A DNA stretch of 64,000 bases from Chitinophagales bacterium. GTDB lineage: Bacteria; Bacteroidota; Bacteroidia; Chitinophagales; BACL12. Shown here in pieces: positions 50,314-60,500 of the stretch. Where the stretch lies: NCBI GenBank assembly GCA_020636645.1, contig JACJXO010000001.1:1-64000 (forward strand), given 5' to 3'. The position numbers and the translations under genes are program-made. The first letter of the stretch is position 1; each line of letters begins with the position of its first letter. Below the pieces are notes generated by a model that had not been told where the DNA came from, ran no database searches, and saw nothing but the letters and a program-made list of their open reading frames with translations.

Positions 50314-53300
50314 TCATTCTGTATCACCCATCTGTGGTATTTTAACATCCAGGGTTACCAGTGTGCCTCCCTTTTCAGGGCTTTCAATTTGAAGCGAACC
50401 ACCGATCTTTTCTGCTCTTTCCTGCATCAGTTTCAATCCGTAGTGCCCTTTCTTTGCTGCTTCATTCAGAACTATTCCTGTTCCGTTGTCCTGATATAAG
50501 ACTTGCAGCTGCTGTCCGGAAAGAGTTACTTTTAAAACTGCTTTGGTAGCTCCGGAATGTCTGGCAGTATTGAGAAAGGCCTCTTTGAACAGCTGGAGGC
50601 AAACCCTGCGCATTTCCTGAGAAAGCGGCACGTTCTTAAACTCCGGATCCAGCCCTTCAGCTCTGAACATGATACCTGTTTCGGTCAGCATCAATTCGCC
50701 GGCATCACGCATACGATCAACGAGGTCATACAGATTGTCCATCCGCACATCCATTGACCATAAAAAGTCACGCATATTGGTGCCCAGTTCAAGGGTATTC
50801 TCTCTGATCTTCTGAATGAAACCGGATAGTTTTTCTTCCTGTGCAGCTTCTTTACCTGCCATTTCAGCAAACAGATTGATCTTGGTAATGAATTTCCCGG
50901 CTTCATCATGAAAATCAGCTGCACTTTTTTTTCGGTATAATTCACGCTCTTCTATCCGTGCATTGGCCACTTCTTGTTGTTGCAGCAGTTTTCTGGTTTC
51001 GGCCCGAATGCGCAATCTTGTATAGGTATAGATCAGTCCTGCAGCTAGCAGCAAATAAAACAAAGTGGCATACCAGGTGAGCCAGGGCGGAGTGCCAACC
51101 ATGACTTTTATAGAGGTGCCTGACCAGTTCAGATCAGGGCCTGCTGCTTCTACAAGAAAACTATACTTCCCGGGTTTGAGGTTTGTATAAGTAGCTGAAC
51201 GACCATCATCTGCATACACCCATTTTTTGTCAAAACCTTCCAGCTTGTATCGGTACACTGTTTGTTCAGGTCTTTTGAATGACAAAGCCGCATAGTGAAA
51301 GGTCACCATGTCATGTTTGTAGGAAAGTTCCAGCTCATCCATAAAACCAATATCATTTTCCAGGTGGAGGCCATACAGTCCATTTCCACCCACAGGAACT
51401 GTTTCATTGAACAATGCCACATTGGTCAGAACCACCTGTAAGGCATCCTTACCTGAAAATACCTTCCCGGGTTCAAAAAAATTCATTCCTTCCACACCAC
51501 CAAAGAACATAGTGCCATTTGAAGTAAGATAAAAAGCGTTCTGATTGAATTCGTTGTTCTGTAAACCATCGGCCGGGGTGATAACAGCAGACACTTTTTC
51601 ATCGGCCATATGAAAGACGGCAATGCCCCGATTTGTTGACATCCAGAGAGAGCCTGCACCATCATCCAGCATACCATAAACCACTTCATTGGGTAAACCT
51701 TCGTTTCTTCCATATTTTCTAAAACGCACTTTTCCCCTGTCAAGCAGGTCGGCAGTTATTTCTGTAAGCGGGAGTTCGGTGCGGTTCAATCCATCAACGG
51801 TTCCCACCCACAAATAGCCCCGATCATCTGTATAGAAAGATAATATGATGTCATTACTCAGAGACCCGGGTTCTTCCGGATCATTCTGAATATGCCAGAT
51901 CTTTTCTGATCTTGTATCAAGTACATTCACCCCGCCCGTGGGGGTGCCTATCCACATCCGATCTCTGGTATCAGCTTCCAGACAGAATACATAGGTATGA
52001 CTAAGCCCTGTGCCATCTTCCTGATAAGAATAAATGACAGGAGCTGATCCATCCGGATCTACACGCCAGAGACCTTTTGCAGATGTTCCCAGCCAGAGCC
52101 TGCCTGTTGGATCTTTCCGTATGCAGTGAACAGATAACCGCTCAGCTCCCGGAACAGAGATCTTTTGCAGCACCGGCTGAACAGCACTGCCAGTCAGGCG
52201 GTACACACCGTCCTGTTTGGTTCCTACCCATATTACACCCTCCTCATCGCGATACAAACTCAGTATCTCAACAGGAAAAGACATATAGGCATTTGAAGAG
52301 CTGCTATTCCACGGAGTCACCAGTTCCTGTTCCATGTCAATCAGATGAAGCCCGTTGCTAGTTCCGGCCCAGACAAGGGTATCATTATAAGCTGCAAAGG
52401 CATTAACCTGTCTTGATTGCAGGCCTGACTCGCCGGGAATACTTCTGACGAGTCTTATAGCCGGCTCCGGATTTTCAATGACTGATAATCCGTTTCTGGT
52501 GCCCACCCACACAACCTGGTCTTCAGACTGACAGACGGCTATAACATTGTTGTTGCTGAGGCTGGCAGGGTCTGACACATTACTATAATACGTATTAATA
52601 ATTCCTCTGACAGGGTGCCATTCAAAAAGCCCGTTACCGGTGGCTATCAACCAGTTCCCGTTGTGGATTCTGCAGACAGATTGAATGATTCCTTTAGGCA
52701 GGTGATCCGGAAAGCTGATCTCAGACTTGATTCCGGTTCTGGTATTGATACAGAACAGTCCTTCCTGACAAGCCAGCATGACCGTATCGCCACTGGCGGC
52801 AATGGTACTGACAGTTCCGGTATGACCCACCAGGTCTATCCAGTTCTCATCGCTTTTTCGAGTTACCGGATCCAGTACGATCAAACCGGAATCGCCGCCG
52901 ATCCAAAGTCTGTCTTGGATCCATTCTACACTTCCAATGAAATTCATCCGGCTGTGAAACAAGACCTCTGAAGTTTTTTCTTTGGGATCAAACCTGATCA
53001 GTCCTTCATTACTTCCCAGCCAAAGAATCTGCTGATCATCTTCCGCTATTGAAAAGATTCTGTTACTGGGCAGGTTACCCTCAGACTGGCTGAAGCAATC
53101 GATCTGCTGCGTTCGCTGATCTATCCTGATGAGCCCCCCGCCGAAAGTTGCCACCCACATTTCTGCGTCTTCTCTTTCCAGAATGTCATAGATATAGTTT
53201 CCGCAAATAGCGTGGTCATTCAGCCCTGTGCGATATATGGTAAAATCGGTACCATCAAAACGATTCAGGCCATCCTGTGTGCCTATCCAAATAAAACCTC

Positions 53301-53454
53301 TGCTATCCTGGTAGATGGTATTGACAGAACTTTGAGACAGGCCATCTTCAATACCAATATGCCTGAAGCGCACTTCATGAAACTGCGTGAAAGCGTTGTG
53401 ATTGACAGCCAGTATCAGCCAGGTCAGGAGGACAGATCTGCAGAGAACACCCAC
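50314..53454 (-). CDS. Reg_prop/Y_Y_Y periplasmic sensor with NarX-type histidine kinase
   Basis: A 1046-residue sensor kinase. An N-terminal signal peptide (MGVLCRSVLLTWLILAVNHNAFTQ) is followed by about 14 Reg_prop-like blades (GLSQSSVNTIYQDSRGFIWIGTQDGLNRFDG and similar, residues 30-680), forming two seven-bladed propellers. A Y_Y_Y domain (about 690-775, with RYKLEGFDKKWVYAD) comes next, then one membrane helix near 790-815. HisKA_3 has its phosphate-accepting H849 in DFHDEAGKF. The HATPase has N (NTARHSG), D (QDNGTG) and G (GHYGLKLMQERA) boxes. Propeller sensors of this kind often detect oligosaccharides. It is not fused to a regulator or AraC domain. The start is a GTG at 53454, and the partner regulator is next in the operon. 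Confidence 0.9.
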   Translation of the reverse strand: MGVLCRSVLLTWLILAVNHNAFTQFHEVRFRHIGIEDGLSQSSVNTIYQDSRGFIWIGTQDGLNRFDGTDFTIYRTGLNDHAICGNYIYDILEREDAEMWVATFGGGLIRIDQRTQQIDCFSQSEGNLPSNRIFSIAEDDQQILWLGSNEGLIRFDPKEKTSEVLFHSRMNFIGSVEWIQDRLWIGGDSGLIVLDPVTRKSDENWIDLVGHTGTVSTIAASGDTVMLACQEGLFCINTRTGIKSEISFPDHLPKGIIQSVCRIHNGNWLIATGNGLFEWHPVRGIINTYYSNVSDPASLSNNNVIAVCQSEDQVVWVGTRNGLSVIENPEPAIRLVRSIPGESGLQSRQVNAFAAYNDTLVWAGTSNGLHLIDMEQELVTPWNSSSSNAYMSFPVEILSLYRDEEGVIWVGTKQDGVYRLTGSAVQPVLQKISVPGAERLSVHCIRKDPTGRLWLGTSAKGLWRVDPDGSAPVIYSYQEDGTGLSHTYVFCLEADTRDRMWIGTPTGGVNVLDTRSEKIWHIQNDPEEPGSLSNDIILSFYTDDRGYLWVGTVDGLNRTELPLTEITADLLDRGKVRFRKYGRNEGLPNEVVYGMLDDGAGSLWMSTNRGIAVFHMADEKVSAVITPADGLQNNEFNQNAFYLTSNGTMFFGGVEGMNFFEPGKVFSGKDALQVVLTNVALFNETVPVGGNGLYGLHLENDIGFMDELELSYKHDMVTFHYAALSFKRPEQTVYRYKLEGFDKKWVYADDGRSATYTNLKPGKYSFLVEAAGPDLNWSGTSIKVMVGTPPWLTWYATLFYLLLAAGLIYTYTRLRIRAETRKLLQQQEVANARIEERELYRKKSAADFHDEAGKFITKINLFAEMAGKEAAQEEKLSGFIQKIRENTLELGTNMRDFLWSMDVRMDNLYDLVDRMRDAGELMLTETGIMFRAEGLDPEFKNVPLSQEMRRVCLQLFKEAFLNTARHSGATKAVLKVTLSGQQLQVLYQDNGTGIVLNEAAKKGHYGLKLMQERAEKIGGSLQIESPEKGGTLVTLDVKIPQMGDTE

Positions 53455-53487
53455 AACTCTAAAATAGGCATTGCGGTGGACAAATAC

Positions 53488-54117
53488 CTACATAAAAAGC
53501 GACCAGGTAAGGAGCATTCTTTCACTGTTTCGCCATTTTAGCCAGGCCGTGCTGATCTTATTCAGATCACTGTCAAGCAACTCTACCATCAACCATTCAT
53601 CACGGGCAGCAACAGCATGCAGAAAAGCGAACTCAGTTTCCACTTCTGAGGCATGATCAAGAGGTTTGATGCGCAGTGGGTTTCCCGCTACAGGCTCCAC
53701 TGTTGAAATAGTAGTTAGAAATTCCGGCCAGTACAGAAAACTTCCCTGATCCTTCCTGATATAGGCTGTCTGACCATTTGTGGAATTAACGATCACTTCC
53801 AGAAACCCGCCTGTTATACCGATCACCCGGAACCACAGCACATCATAGTCCAGTTTCAGGTGTTCCGGAACCAGATATGGTGGGGCGGAGATGATGTTTA
53901 CTCCACCTCCATCTTCTACCTGAAACACTATGGAGTCAACCGGAGTATGGTCCTGCGAGGTCTTGTTGTACTCCACAGGGCCATACAGATACAGTACAGG
54001 CTGCTCAAACCAGGCAGGACGAAACATACCGAGACCTGCCTGCTGACCTTTGGCCTGAGGCAGCATGAACAGCATGACCAGGACCAGCAGGGTCCACTTA
54101 CTCTTATTCATTTTCAT
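53488..54117 (-). CDS. Exported protein of unknown function
   Basis: A 209-residue protein from the ATG at 54117, with signal peptide ending in LPQAKGQ. The ATG at 54117 overlaps the pepD stop by 4 nt (ATGA), and a further ATG at 54111 is possible. The mature part is mixed, with ETGFLEVIVNSTNGQTAYIRKDQGSFLYWPEFL-type strands. No family recognised. It lies between pepD and the sensor kinase, 33 nt from the kinase start, so it is in the same operon. A role with the sensor (for example, ligand delivery) is a guess only. Confidence 0.62.
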   Translation of the reverse strand: MKMNKSKWTLLVLVMLFMLPQAKGQQAGLGMFRPAWFEQPVLYLYGPVEYNKTSQDHTPVDSIVFQVEDGGGVNIISAPPYLVPEHLKLDYDVLWFRVIGITGGFLEVIVNSTNGQTAYIRKDQGSFLYWPEFLTTISTVEPVAGNPLRIKPLDHASEVETEFAFLHAVAARDEWLMVELLDSDLNKISTAWLKWRNSERMLLTWSLFM

Positions 54118-55574
54118 GATGCTTTTTCCGGTATCCTCTCCAGTGTAGCCAACAGGTATTTCCAGAATTTCTGTACACTGGAGATCTGCACTTTTTCGTC
54201 GGGCGAATGCGCTCCGCGGATGTTCGGACCAAAGCTGATCATGTCCACACCAGGATAATTGGTTCCGAGGATGCCGCATTCCAGACCAGCATGACAGGCG
54301 TTCACATGTGCTTTTCCATCAAACAACTCACTGTAAAGATCTGACATCAATGTGACAATGGCTGAGTGGGGAGCGGGAGCCCATCCGGGATATCCGCCTT
54401 CCAGTTTCACCTCACAACCCGCCAGTTCAAGAGCTGATGTAATGGCCTGTGCCATATCATACTTTTCAGAATCCACTGAACTGCGACACAAACAAAGCAA
54501 TGAGGCATGACCGTCTTTGATCTCCACCCTCGCCAGGTTATTGGAAGTCTGCACGAGATCTTCAATATCGGGACTCATACGATAGATTCCTACAGGACAT
54601 GCATAAATAGCTTTCAGTACCAGCGACTGAAAAGTTGCCGACAACACATTTGATGGTGCAGAGGTTTCTGTAATGATCACATCAATGGATGGATCAGTAG
54701 TAGCATACTCTTGTTTCAAAATGGCTGACTGCTCGGTGATGAAACTTAGCACTCCATCAGAGCGATGTGCTTCTGCACCAAATACAGCTACACTCTCCCT
54801 GGGAATGGCATTGCGCAGTCCGCCACCGTCGATGGAAGCAATGCGGATGCAATGTTCTTTCTCTAGTCCTGCAAGCAGCCTGTTCATGAGCTTGTTGGCA
54901 TTTCCGCGGCCGCGGTGAATGTCCATGCCACTGTGCCCGCCGGTCAATCCTTTTACGCTCATGGTGAACCAGGTCCATCCTGCCGGGGCTGTTGCTTCTT
55001 CATAAGTTGCTGTTGCGGTGATATCAATGCCTCCTGCACAGCCGATGGTGAGTTCGTCATCATCTTCGGTATCGAGATTCAGGAGGATGTGACCGTCCAG
55101 TAGTCCGCCTTTCAATCCCATTGCTCCGGTCATACCTGTTTCTTCGTCAATGGTGAACAGGGCTTCGATGGCAGGATGCGGAATATCTGTGGACTCCAGA
55201 ATGGCCATGATGGCAGAGACGCCGATACCATTATCAGCACCCAGGGTGGTTCCTTCAGCTTCCACCCAGTCGCCGTTGATCTTCATTTTGATGCCCTCAC
55301 TGGAAAAGTCAAACACGGTATCGTTGTTCTTCTGGTGCACCATATCAAGATGACTCTGGAGAATGACCGTTTGTCTGTTTTCCATACCCTGACTTGCCGG
55401 TTTTTTGATGATCACATTACCCACTGCATCTTTCATGGTTGGAAGACCCAGGCGGTTGCCATAGTCAACCATGAACTGAATAACCCTTTCTTCGTGCTTA
55501 CTCGGGCGGGGAACTGCATTGAGATCAGCAAAATGTTTCCAGAGCACGGTGGGTTCAAGAGAAGTGACAGACAT
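54114..55574 (-). CDS. pepD: Aminoacyl-histidine dipeptidase (peptidase D)
   Basis: A 486-residue M20-family dipeptidase (Xaa-His and related dipeptides). Metal ligands are visible as HLDMV (HLDMVHQKN), DNGIG (TTLGADNGIGVSAI), DEETGM and LLNLDTEDDDELTIGCAGG. A C-terminal HAGLECG motif completes the site. The ATG at 55574 starts MSVTSLEPTVLWKHF, as in PepD; an in-frame ATG 28 codons earlier is rejected. A near-match promoter box TATCTTTA lies about 20 nt upstream (about 55591-55598). It leads an operon with a hypothetical exported protein, a sensor kinase and a response regulator. Confidence 0.94.
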   Translation of the reverse strand: MSVTSLEPTVLWKHFADLNAVPRPSKHEERVIQFMVDYGNRLGLPTMKDAVGNVIIKKPASQGMENRQTVILQSHLDMVHQKNNDTVFDFSSEGIKMKINGDWVEAEGTTLGADNGIGVSAIMAILESTDIPHPAIEALFTIDEETGMTGAMGLKGGLLDGHILLNLDTEDDDELTIGCAGGIDITATATYEEATAPAGWTWFTMSVKGLTGGHSGMDIHRGRGNANKLMNRLLAGLEKEHCIRIASIDGGGLRNAIPRESVAVFGAEAHRSDGVLSFITEQSAILKQEYATTDPSIDVIITETSAPSNVLSATFQSLVLKAIYACPVGIYRMSPDIEDLVQTSNNLARVEIKDGHASLLCLCRSSVDSEKYDMAQAITSALELAGCEVKLEGGYPGWAPAPHSAIVTLMSDLYSELFDGKAHVNACHAGLECGILGTNYPGVDMISFGPNIRGAHSPDEKVQISSVQKFWKYLLATLERIPEKAS

Positions 55575-55686
55575 AATATAGCTTTTGGCTAAAGATAGGG
55601 AATAGGTTAAGTAGGCTCCTAAGAAATCTACAGACACAAGACACATGCCGTAAAGCAAACATTAACGTCCCGTAGCACGAAAGGTA

Positions 55687-56136
55687 TCATTCGCTTTTCC
55701 TAAATACCATTCCTGCCATAGGAAACTGAGCACCGTTCTGTGTATACCTGAGTTCTGCATCCATGGTTTCCCCTGCAGGTGGAAGCCAGAACTGAACTTC
55801 CTTTTGTGGCAATGGGTCTGCCGGATGAATGGTTCCAACCGGTCCGACATCCACGATCCAGGCAATGCCGGTCATATTAGGAGGACCGAAGTTCTTTTTG
55901 AGGGCTGCATTTTCAAATGTTGCACTGCCTATTCTTCCTGAAACCGTCTTATTATCAGAAATGATCAACATGGCAGAGGCGGTATCGTGATAAAACTTAA
56001 AACCCTCTTCTTTCGAATGTGTCCTGACGGCAACATCTGATACAGGTGCTTCCCATGTTCCAACCAACTCTTCAGGCACCACCCAGCGATTACAGGCGGT
56101 CAGCAGCAGGATAAGAAACAGTATCAAGTACTTCAT
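55687..56136 (-). CDS. Lipoprotein of unknown function
   Basis: A 149-residue lipoprotein with lipobox LLTAC (C15). The mature part is beta-rich, with WVVPEELVGTWEAPVSDVAVRTHSKEEGFKFYH, then ISDNKTVSGRIGSATFENAALKKNFGPPN, and a proline/His segment. It has no recognised domain. It is between dprA and pepD on the same strand. The spacers (111 nt each side) hold no strong promoter. A small hairpin at 56206-56220 lies on its 5' side. Confidence 0.7.
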   Translation of the reverse strand: MKYLILFLILLLTACNRWVVPEELVGTWEAPVSDVAVRTHSKEEGFKFYHDTASAMLIISDNKTVSGRIGSATFENAALKKNFGPPNMTGIAWIVDVGPVGTIHPADPLPQKEVQFWLPPAGETMDAELRYTQNGAQFPMAGMVFRKSE

Positions 56137-56205
56137 ATAAGACCCGTTTTATGATGCAACATACGGTTGATATGAATCATATAAAATGACTTTTATGTGG
56201 TTTCA

Positions 56206-56220
56206 CCCCTCTGAGAGGGG
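56206..56220. other. GC-rich inverted repeat CCCCTCTGAGAGGGG
   Basis: A near-perfect inverted repeat in the dprA-lipoprotein spacer, 28 nt past the dprA stop. There is no T-run, so I do not call it a terminator. Confidence 0.5.
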
Positions 56221-56247
56221 GGACAACCCCCATTCCGTACTCCCGAT

Positions 56248-57357
56248 TCAATCCAGCTTGTACCGCTTTCCCGGCAGTGTTTGTATCACTCCCTGAAATT
56301 CGAGGCTGAGCAGCGTGCCGGCCAGGGTACCAGGGCTCAAACCTGTTCTTAGTGTAAGGTCATCAATGTGCAGTTCTCCTTTATTTCTGAGTATATCATA
56401 TACCAGCTTCTCTTCTGCATTCAGCTCCAGGAATAACTGTCTTTGTCCTTTCTTTTTCTCCGGATCACTTTTCCAGTTCATGGCTCTGACAAGGTCATCG
56501 GCACAGGTGATGAGTTGTGCCTGTTGTCTTTGTATCAGCAGGTTGCATCCCTGGCTGAAAGCATGATGCACCTGTCCGGGAAAGGCAAATACATCCCTGT
56601 TGTAACCGTTGGCCAGCGAAGCCGTGATGATGGCACCGCCGTTCTCTCCAGATTCCACCACTACCAGGGCATCCACCATCCCCGCCACGATCCTGTTTCG
56701 TCTTGGAAAATTTTGTCTGTCCGGATCATTTCCGGGCAGGATCTCCGTCAGCAACCCACCATTTTCTTCCATCTGCCTGGCCACCTCCTTATGCACCGCC
56801 GGATACACCCGGTCCAGTCCGTGAGCTACCACACCTATAGTTTGCAGCCCGTTGTCCAGTGCGGCTTTATGTGCTGCTATGTCAATGCCATAAGCCAGTC
56901 CGCTCACGATCAGGCAATCCAGCTCCAGCAGACCGGCTACCAGCTCCTCTGTGATCCTTCGGCCGTACGGTGTGGCGTGTCGGGTGCCCACTATGGCCAC
57001 CTGTCTGTGATGGTTCAAAGAACCGTTTCCGCGATAGCAGAGAAATAAGGGTGCATCCGGGCAATGCCTCAGTCTCTCCGGATATTCCGGATGCCAGAAG
57101 TGCAGAAACTGAACGTTGTTTTTGTGCATCCATGCAAGCTCAGCATCTGCAGTAGCAAAGACATCAGCATCACGAATGGCTTTCAGAACATGCTTGTAGA
57201 TGCCGGGAATTCGGAGCAGCTCACGGGGTGGGGTCTCCCATACCGCACGGGCACTGCCCAGGTATTCGATCAGGTTGCGGGCTATGATGAAACCGATACC
57301 CTTCACCATACTCAGTGCCAGGATAGATCGTTCTTCTTCTTGTGGAAGTTGGAGCAT
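56248..57357 (-). CDS. dprA: DprA/Smf DNA-protecting protein
   Basis: A 369-residue DNA-processing protein that loads RecA on incoming single-stranded DNA during natural transformation. The N-terminal helix-hairpin-helix region (about 10-60) is followed by a Rossmann-fold domain. Its VAIVGTRHATPYGRR (120-134) and VVSGLAYGIDIAAHKAAL motifs, GVVAHGLDRVYP and GGLLTEILPGN, are typical. A short C-terminal winged-helix domain (DILRNKGELHIDDLTLRTGLSPGTLAGTLLSLEFQGVIQTL) is present. Length and order are complete. Together with comEC this suggests a partial transformation toolkit in the window. Confidence 0.95.
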   Translation of the reverse strand: MLQLPQEEERSILALSMVKGIGFIIARNLIEYLGSARAVWETPPRELLRIPGIYKHVLKAIRDADVFATADAELAWMHKNNVQFLHFWHPEYPERLRHCPDAPLFLCYRGNGSLNHHRQVAIVGTRHATPYGRRITEELVAGLLELDCLIVSGLAYGIDIAAHKAALDNGLQTIGVVAHGLDRVYPAVHKEVARQMEENGGLLTEILPGNDPDRQNFPRRNRIVAGMVDALVVVESGENGGAIITASLANGYNRDVFAFPGQVHHAFSQGCNLLIQRQQAQLITCADDLVRAMNWKSDPEKKKGQRQLFLELNAEEKLVYDILRNKGELHIDDLTLRTGLSPGTLAGTLLSLEFQGVIQTLPGKRYKLD

Positions 57358-57483
57358 CCGTTGTCAGAATCAACGGTACAGTGCGGTGTGCTGCAAACAT
57401 CAGAAATTTTCCTGTTTTCAGGAAGTGCAGAGAAGCCTACATCCTGCCGAAAACTGTTAACAGTCATCCTCCCTTCAAATCCT

Positions 57484-57491
57484 TAAATTTG
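57484..57491 (+). promoter_or_regulatory. -7 box TAAATTTG of the M1 peptidase gene
   Basis: Exact TAnnTTTG match, 22 nt before the ATG at 57514. I see no clear -33 TTG. Confidence 0.55.
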
Positions 57492-57513
57492 ACCCTTACC
57501 TGAATGTGAAGGC

Positions 57514-60500
57514 ATGAATACGAAAAGGATGACATGGGTACTCTTCCTCCTGAGTGCTCCAGTGCTGACCAAAGGTCAGATGATACCGGAAGACCAGACA
57601 AAGGCTGAAACCTACGCTTACCAAAGTAAAGAGAACCCCTGGTACTGGAAGAACCGGAAACCTTTTGATGGGTACTGGCAGCAGGATGTTGACTATACCA
57701 TCAACGCCCGGCTGGACGATCAAACCGACATCGTTGACGGACACCTGATCCTGACCTATACCAACAACTCGCCAGATGAGCTGCCTTTTGTCTATTTCCA
57801 TTTATACCAGGAAGCATTTCAGCCCGGTTCATACCTTGATCAGCTGAACGAAGCCAATGACAATCGCCCTGCATATGGTCAGTATGAACAGCAGGGCCTT
57901 GGCACTGAGATCGGTGGAATCAGCATCATCGCAATTAACGGGTACAAGACAAAGAAAGAGGTCAGTATGCAACAGGAAAATACCATCCTGCGGGTGGATC
58001 TTCCCGAAGCCATTCGTCCGGGGGGAAGCATGACCTTCAGTATTGATTTTCAGACCTATTTTGATAAAGGAGGTGTGCGCAGGCGTATGAAGATGTTCAC
58101 CGACTGGGGTACCAAACAATATGATGGCGTGCACTGGTATCCACGCATTTGTGTATATGACCGCAAGTTCGGATGGACCACCGATCAGCATCTGGGAAAA
58201 GAATTCTATGGTGATTTTGGCCATTTCGACGTGCGGCTTGATATGCCCGATCAGTATATCGTAGGTGCAACCGGCACCCTCATCAATCCGGAAGAGGCCA
58301 TGCCGGAAGGACTTCGGAAAAAACTGGACATTAAAAATTTTGCAGATAAACCATGGGGTTCAGAACCCAGTATCATCATTCCGGTTACCGGTGGCCGGAA
58401 GGTATGGCATTTTGAAGCCGTAAACGTACATGATTTTGCCTGGACTGCAGACCCTACCTACCGGATCGGAGAAGCAGTGGCTATTGTGGATGGGCGCTTT
58501 GTTTTATGCCAGGCGCTGGCCCAGGAACAACACGCTTCCGGCTGGCAGAATGCGGCCGATTATACTACACAGATCATCGAAACCTTCAGCCGCGATTTCG
58601 GCTCCTATATCTGGCCCAAGATCATTGTGGCAGATGCCCGTGATGGCATGGAATATCCGATGCTGACTCTGGACGGTGGATTTGACCCCTACTATCGCGA
58701 CCTGCTCATTCATGAAGTTGGTCACATGTGGTTCTTCGGAATGCTGGGAAACAACGAGACCTATCGTGCCATGATGGACGAAGGATTTACCCAGTTCATT
58801 ACCGCATGGGGATACAAAGCGATTGACGGAAATGTCAAGATCGGTTATCCGGAAACCAAGAAGTGGAAGGCGAAATTCCGTGAAGCGGAAGATGTCATGC
58901 TGACCGAAAATTATTACGGTTATCTCAGAGATGCAGTCAGACAGAACGATCCACCGCTCAATACCCACAGCGATCATTTCGGTTCTGCGCTTGGACATGG
59001 CGGTGGCTATGGTCACGTGTATTACAAGACTGCGGTCATGCTGAACAATCTCCAGTATGTGTTGGGCGATGAGCTATTCCTGGAAGCTATGCAACATTAT
59101 GTGCAGCAGTGGAAGACCGCTCACCCCTACCCGGAAGATTTCAGGAACAGCATCATCCAGTACACCGGTGCCGACCTGAACTGGTTCTTCGATCAGTGGA
59201 TGGAGACCAACAAGAACATAGACTACGCCATCACAGATGTGAAACCGGGAAAAGTGAGTGCTGCAGCGATGGAAGAAGGCATTACCCTGCGTCCTTACTC
59301 AGTGACCTTCGAAAGGAAAGGCAGTATGCAGATGCCGCTGGATTTCATTGCGATCTCCAAAACCGGAGATACGATGCGTTATTATATTCCAAACACCTGG
59401 TTTGAGAAGAAGGTCAATCCGGATCCGCCGGTTAATGAACGTCTGAACAGACTGGCACTGGAAAATGTGAATGTATTACCTGTCTGGATAGGCTGGGACA
59501 AACTCAATCCGACCTACACGGCAGATATCATGGTGAACGGCGATCTGGACCGCATTGAGATTGATCCTAGTCGCCGGATGGCCGATATTGATATGCTGAA
59601 CAACAGCAGCAAGTGCCCGGTAGATATTGGGTTTGATTCAAGGGTCTGGAACTGGCCTGATCCGTATCACTATAGCATGAAATGGCGACCGGACCTGTGG
59701 TGGAATGAAGTGGATGGATTCAAGGCAGGTGTGCACCTGAACGGAAACTATTTCAACTACAAACATATCTTCAGCCTGACCGCCTGGGTCAACTCCGGCC
59801 TCGGACAGGGAAGTCCGTATTACCTGGGGGACGACGGAACGGAAGGACCTTCTTACGAACAGGATCCGTTCAGCATTAATTTCTCCTACAAGACAGCCAC
59901 AGACAAACTGGTGCATGCATCTGACCTGGAAATGAATTTCCGGTACCTGGAAGGCATCCTGGGAGGACAGGCGGGATTCGTACATCGCCTGGGCGACAGA
60001 GAACAGAACGACCTGCGCATTTATTTCAAGGCATTCAAGGAGACCAATTCAGACTATCATGCCGATAACTTCAGCGGACTCTGGAACAACTCCATGAACA
60101 TTGAATATACCCACCGTTACAGTTATCCGAAAGGGAACGGTACCATTGTTGCGGGCATGCGCTCAACTGCCTGGTTGAGTGAAACAGATTTCAACAGGGT
60201 CAACCTGGAGGCGGTCAACAACAACAAACTGGGCAAGTTCGATCTGCGTACACGCATCTTTGCGCAAGGTGCAACCAGCACAGGCGGAGCACCGCTGGAA
60301 TCCAGATTGTATCTGGCCGGTGCCAATCCGGAAGAAATGCTGGACAACAAATACACAAGGACCTTTGGATGGTTTGACCGCGATTGGATGTATCCTGGTA
60401 TTGAGACCAGTCATTTCCAGTATGGCGGCGGACTAAACCTTCGCGGATACGCAGGCTACCTGGGTGCCCAGACCGGTACTGACGGCAATGTCTATAATAT

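Noticed and set aside
56206..56220. CCCCTCTGAGAGGGG as a terminator of dprA
   Set aside because: No T-run follows on either strand and the loop would be very tight.
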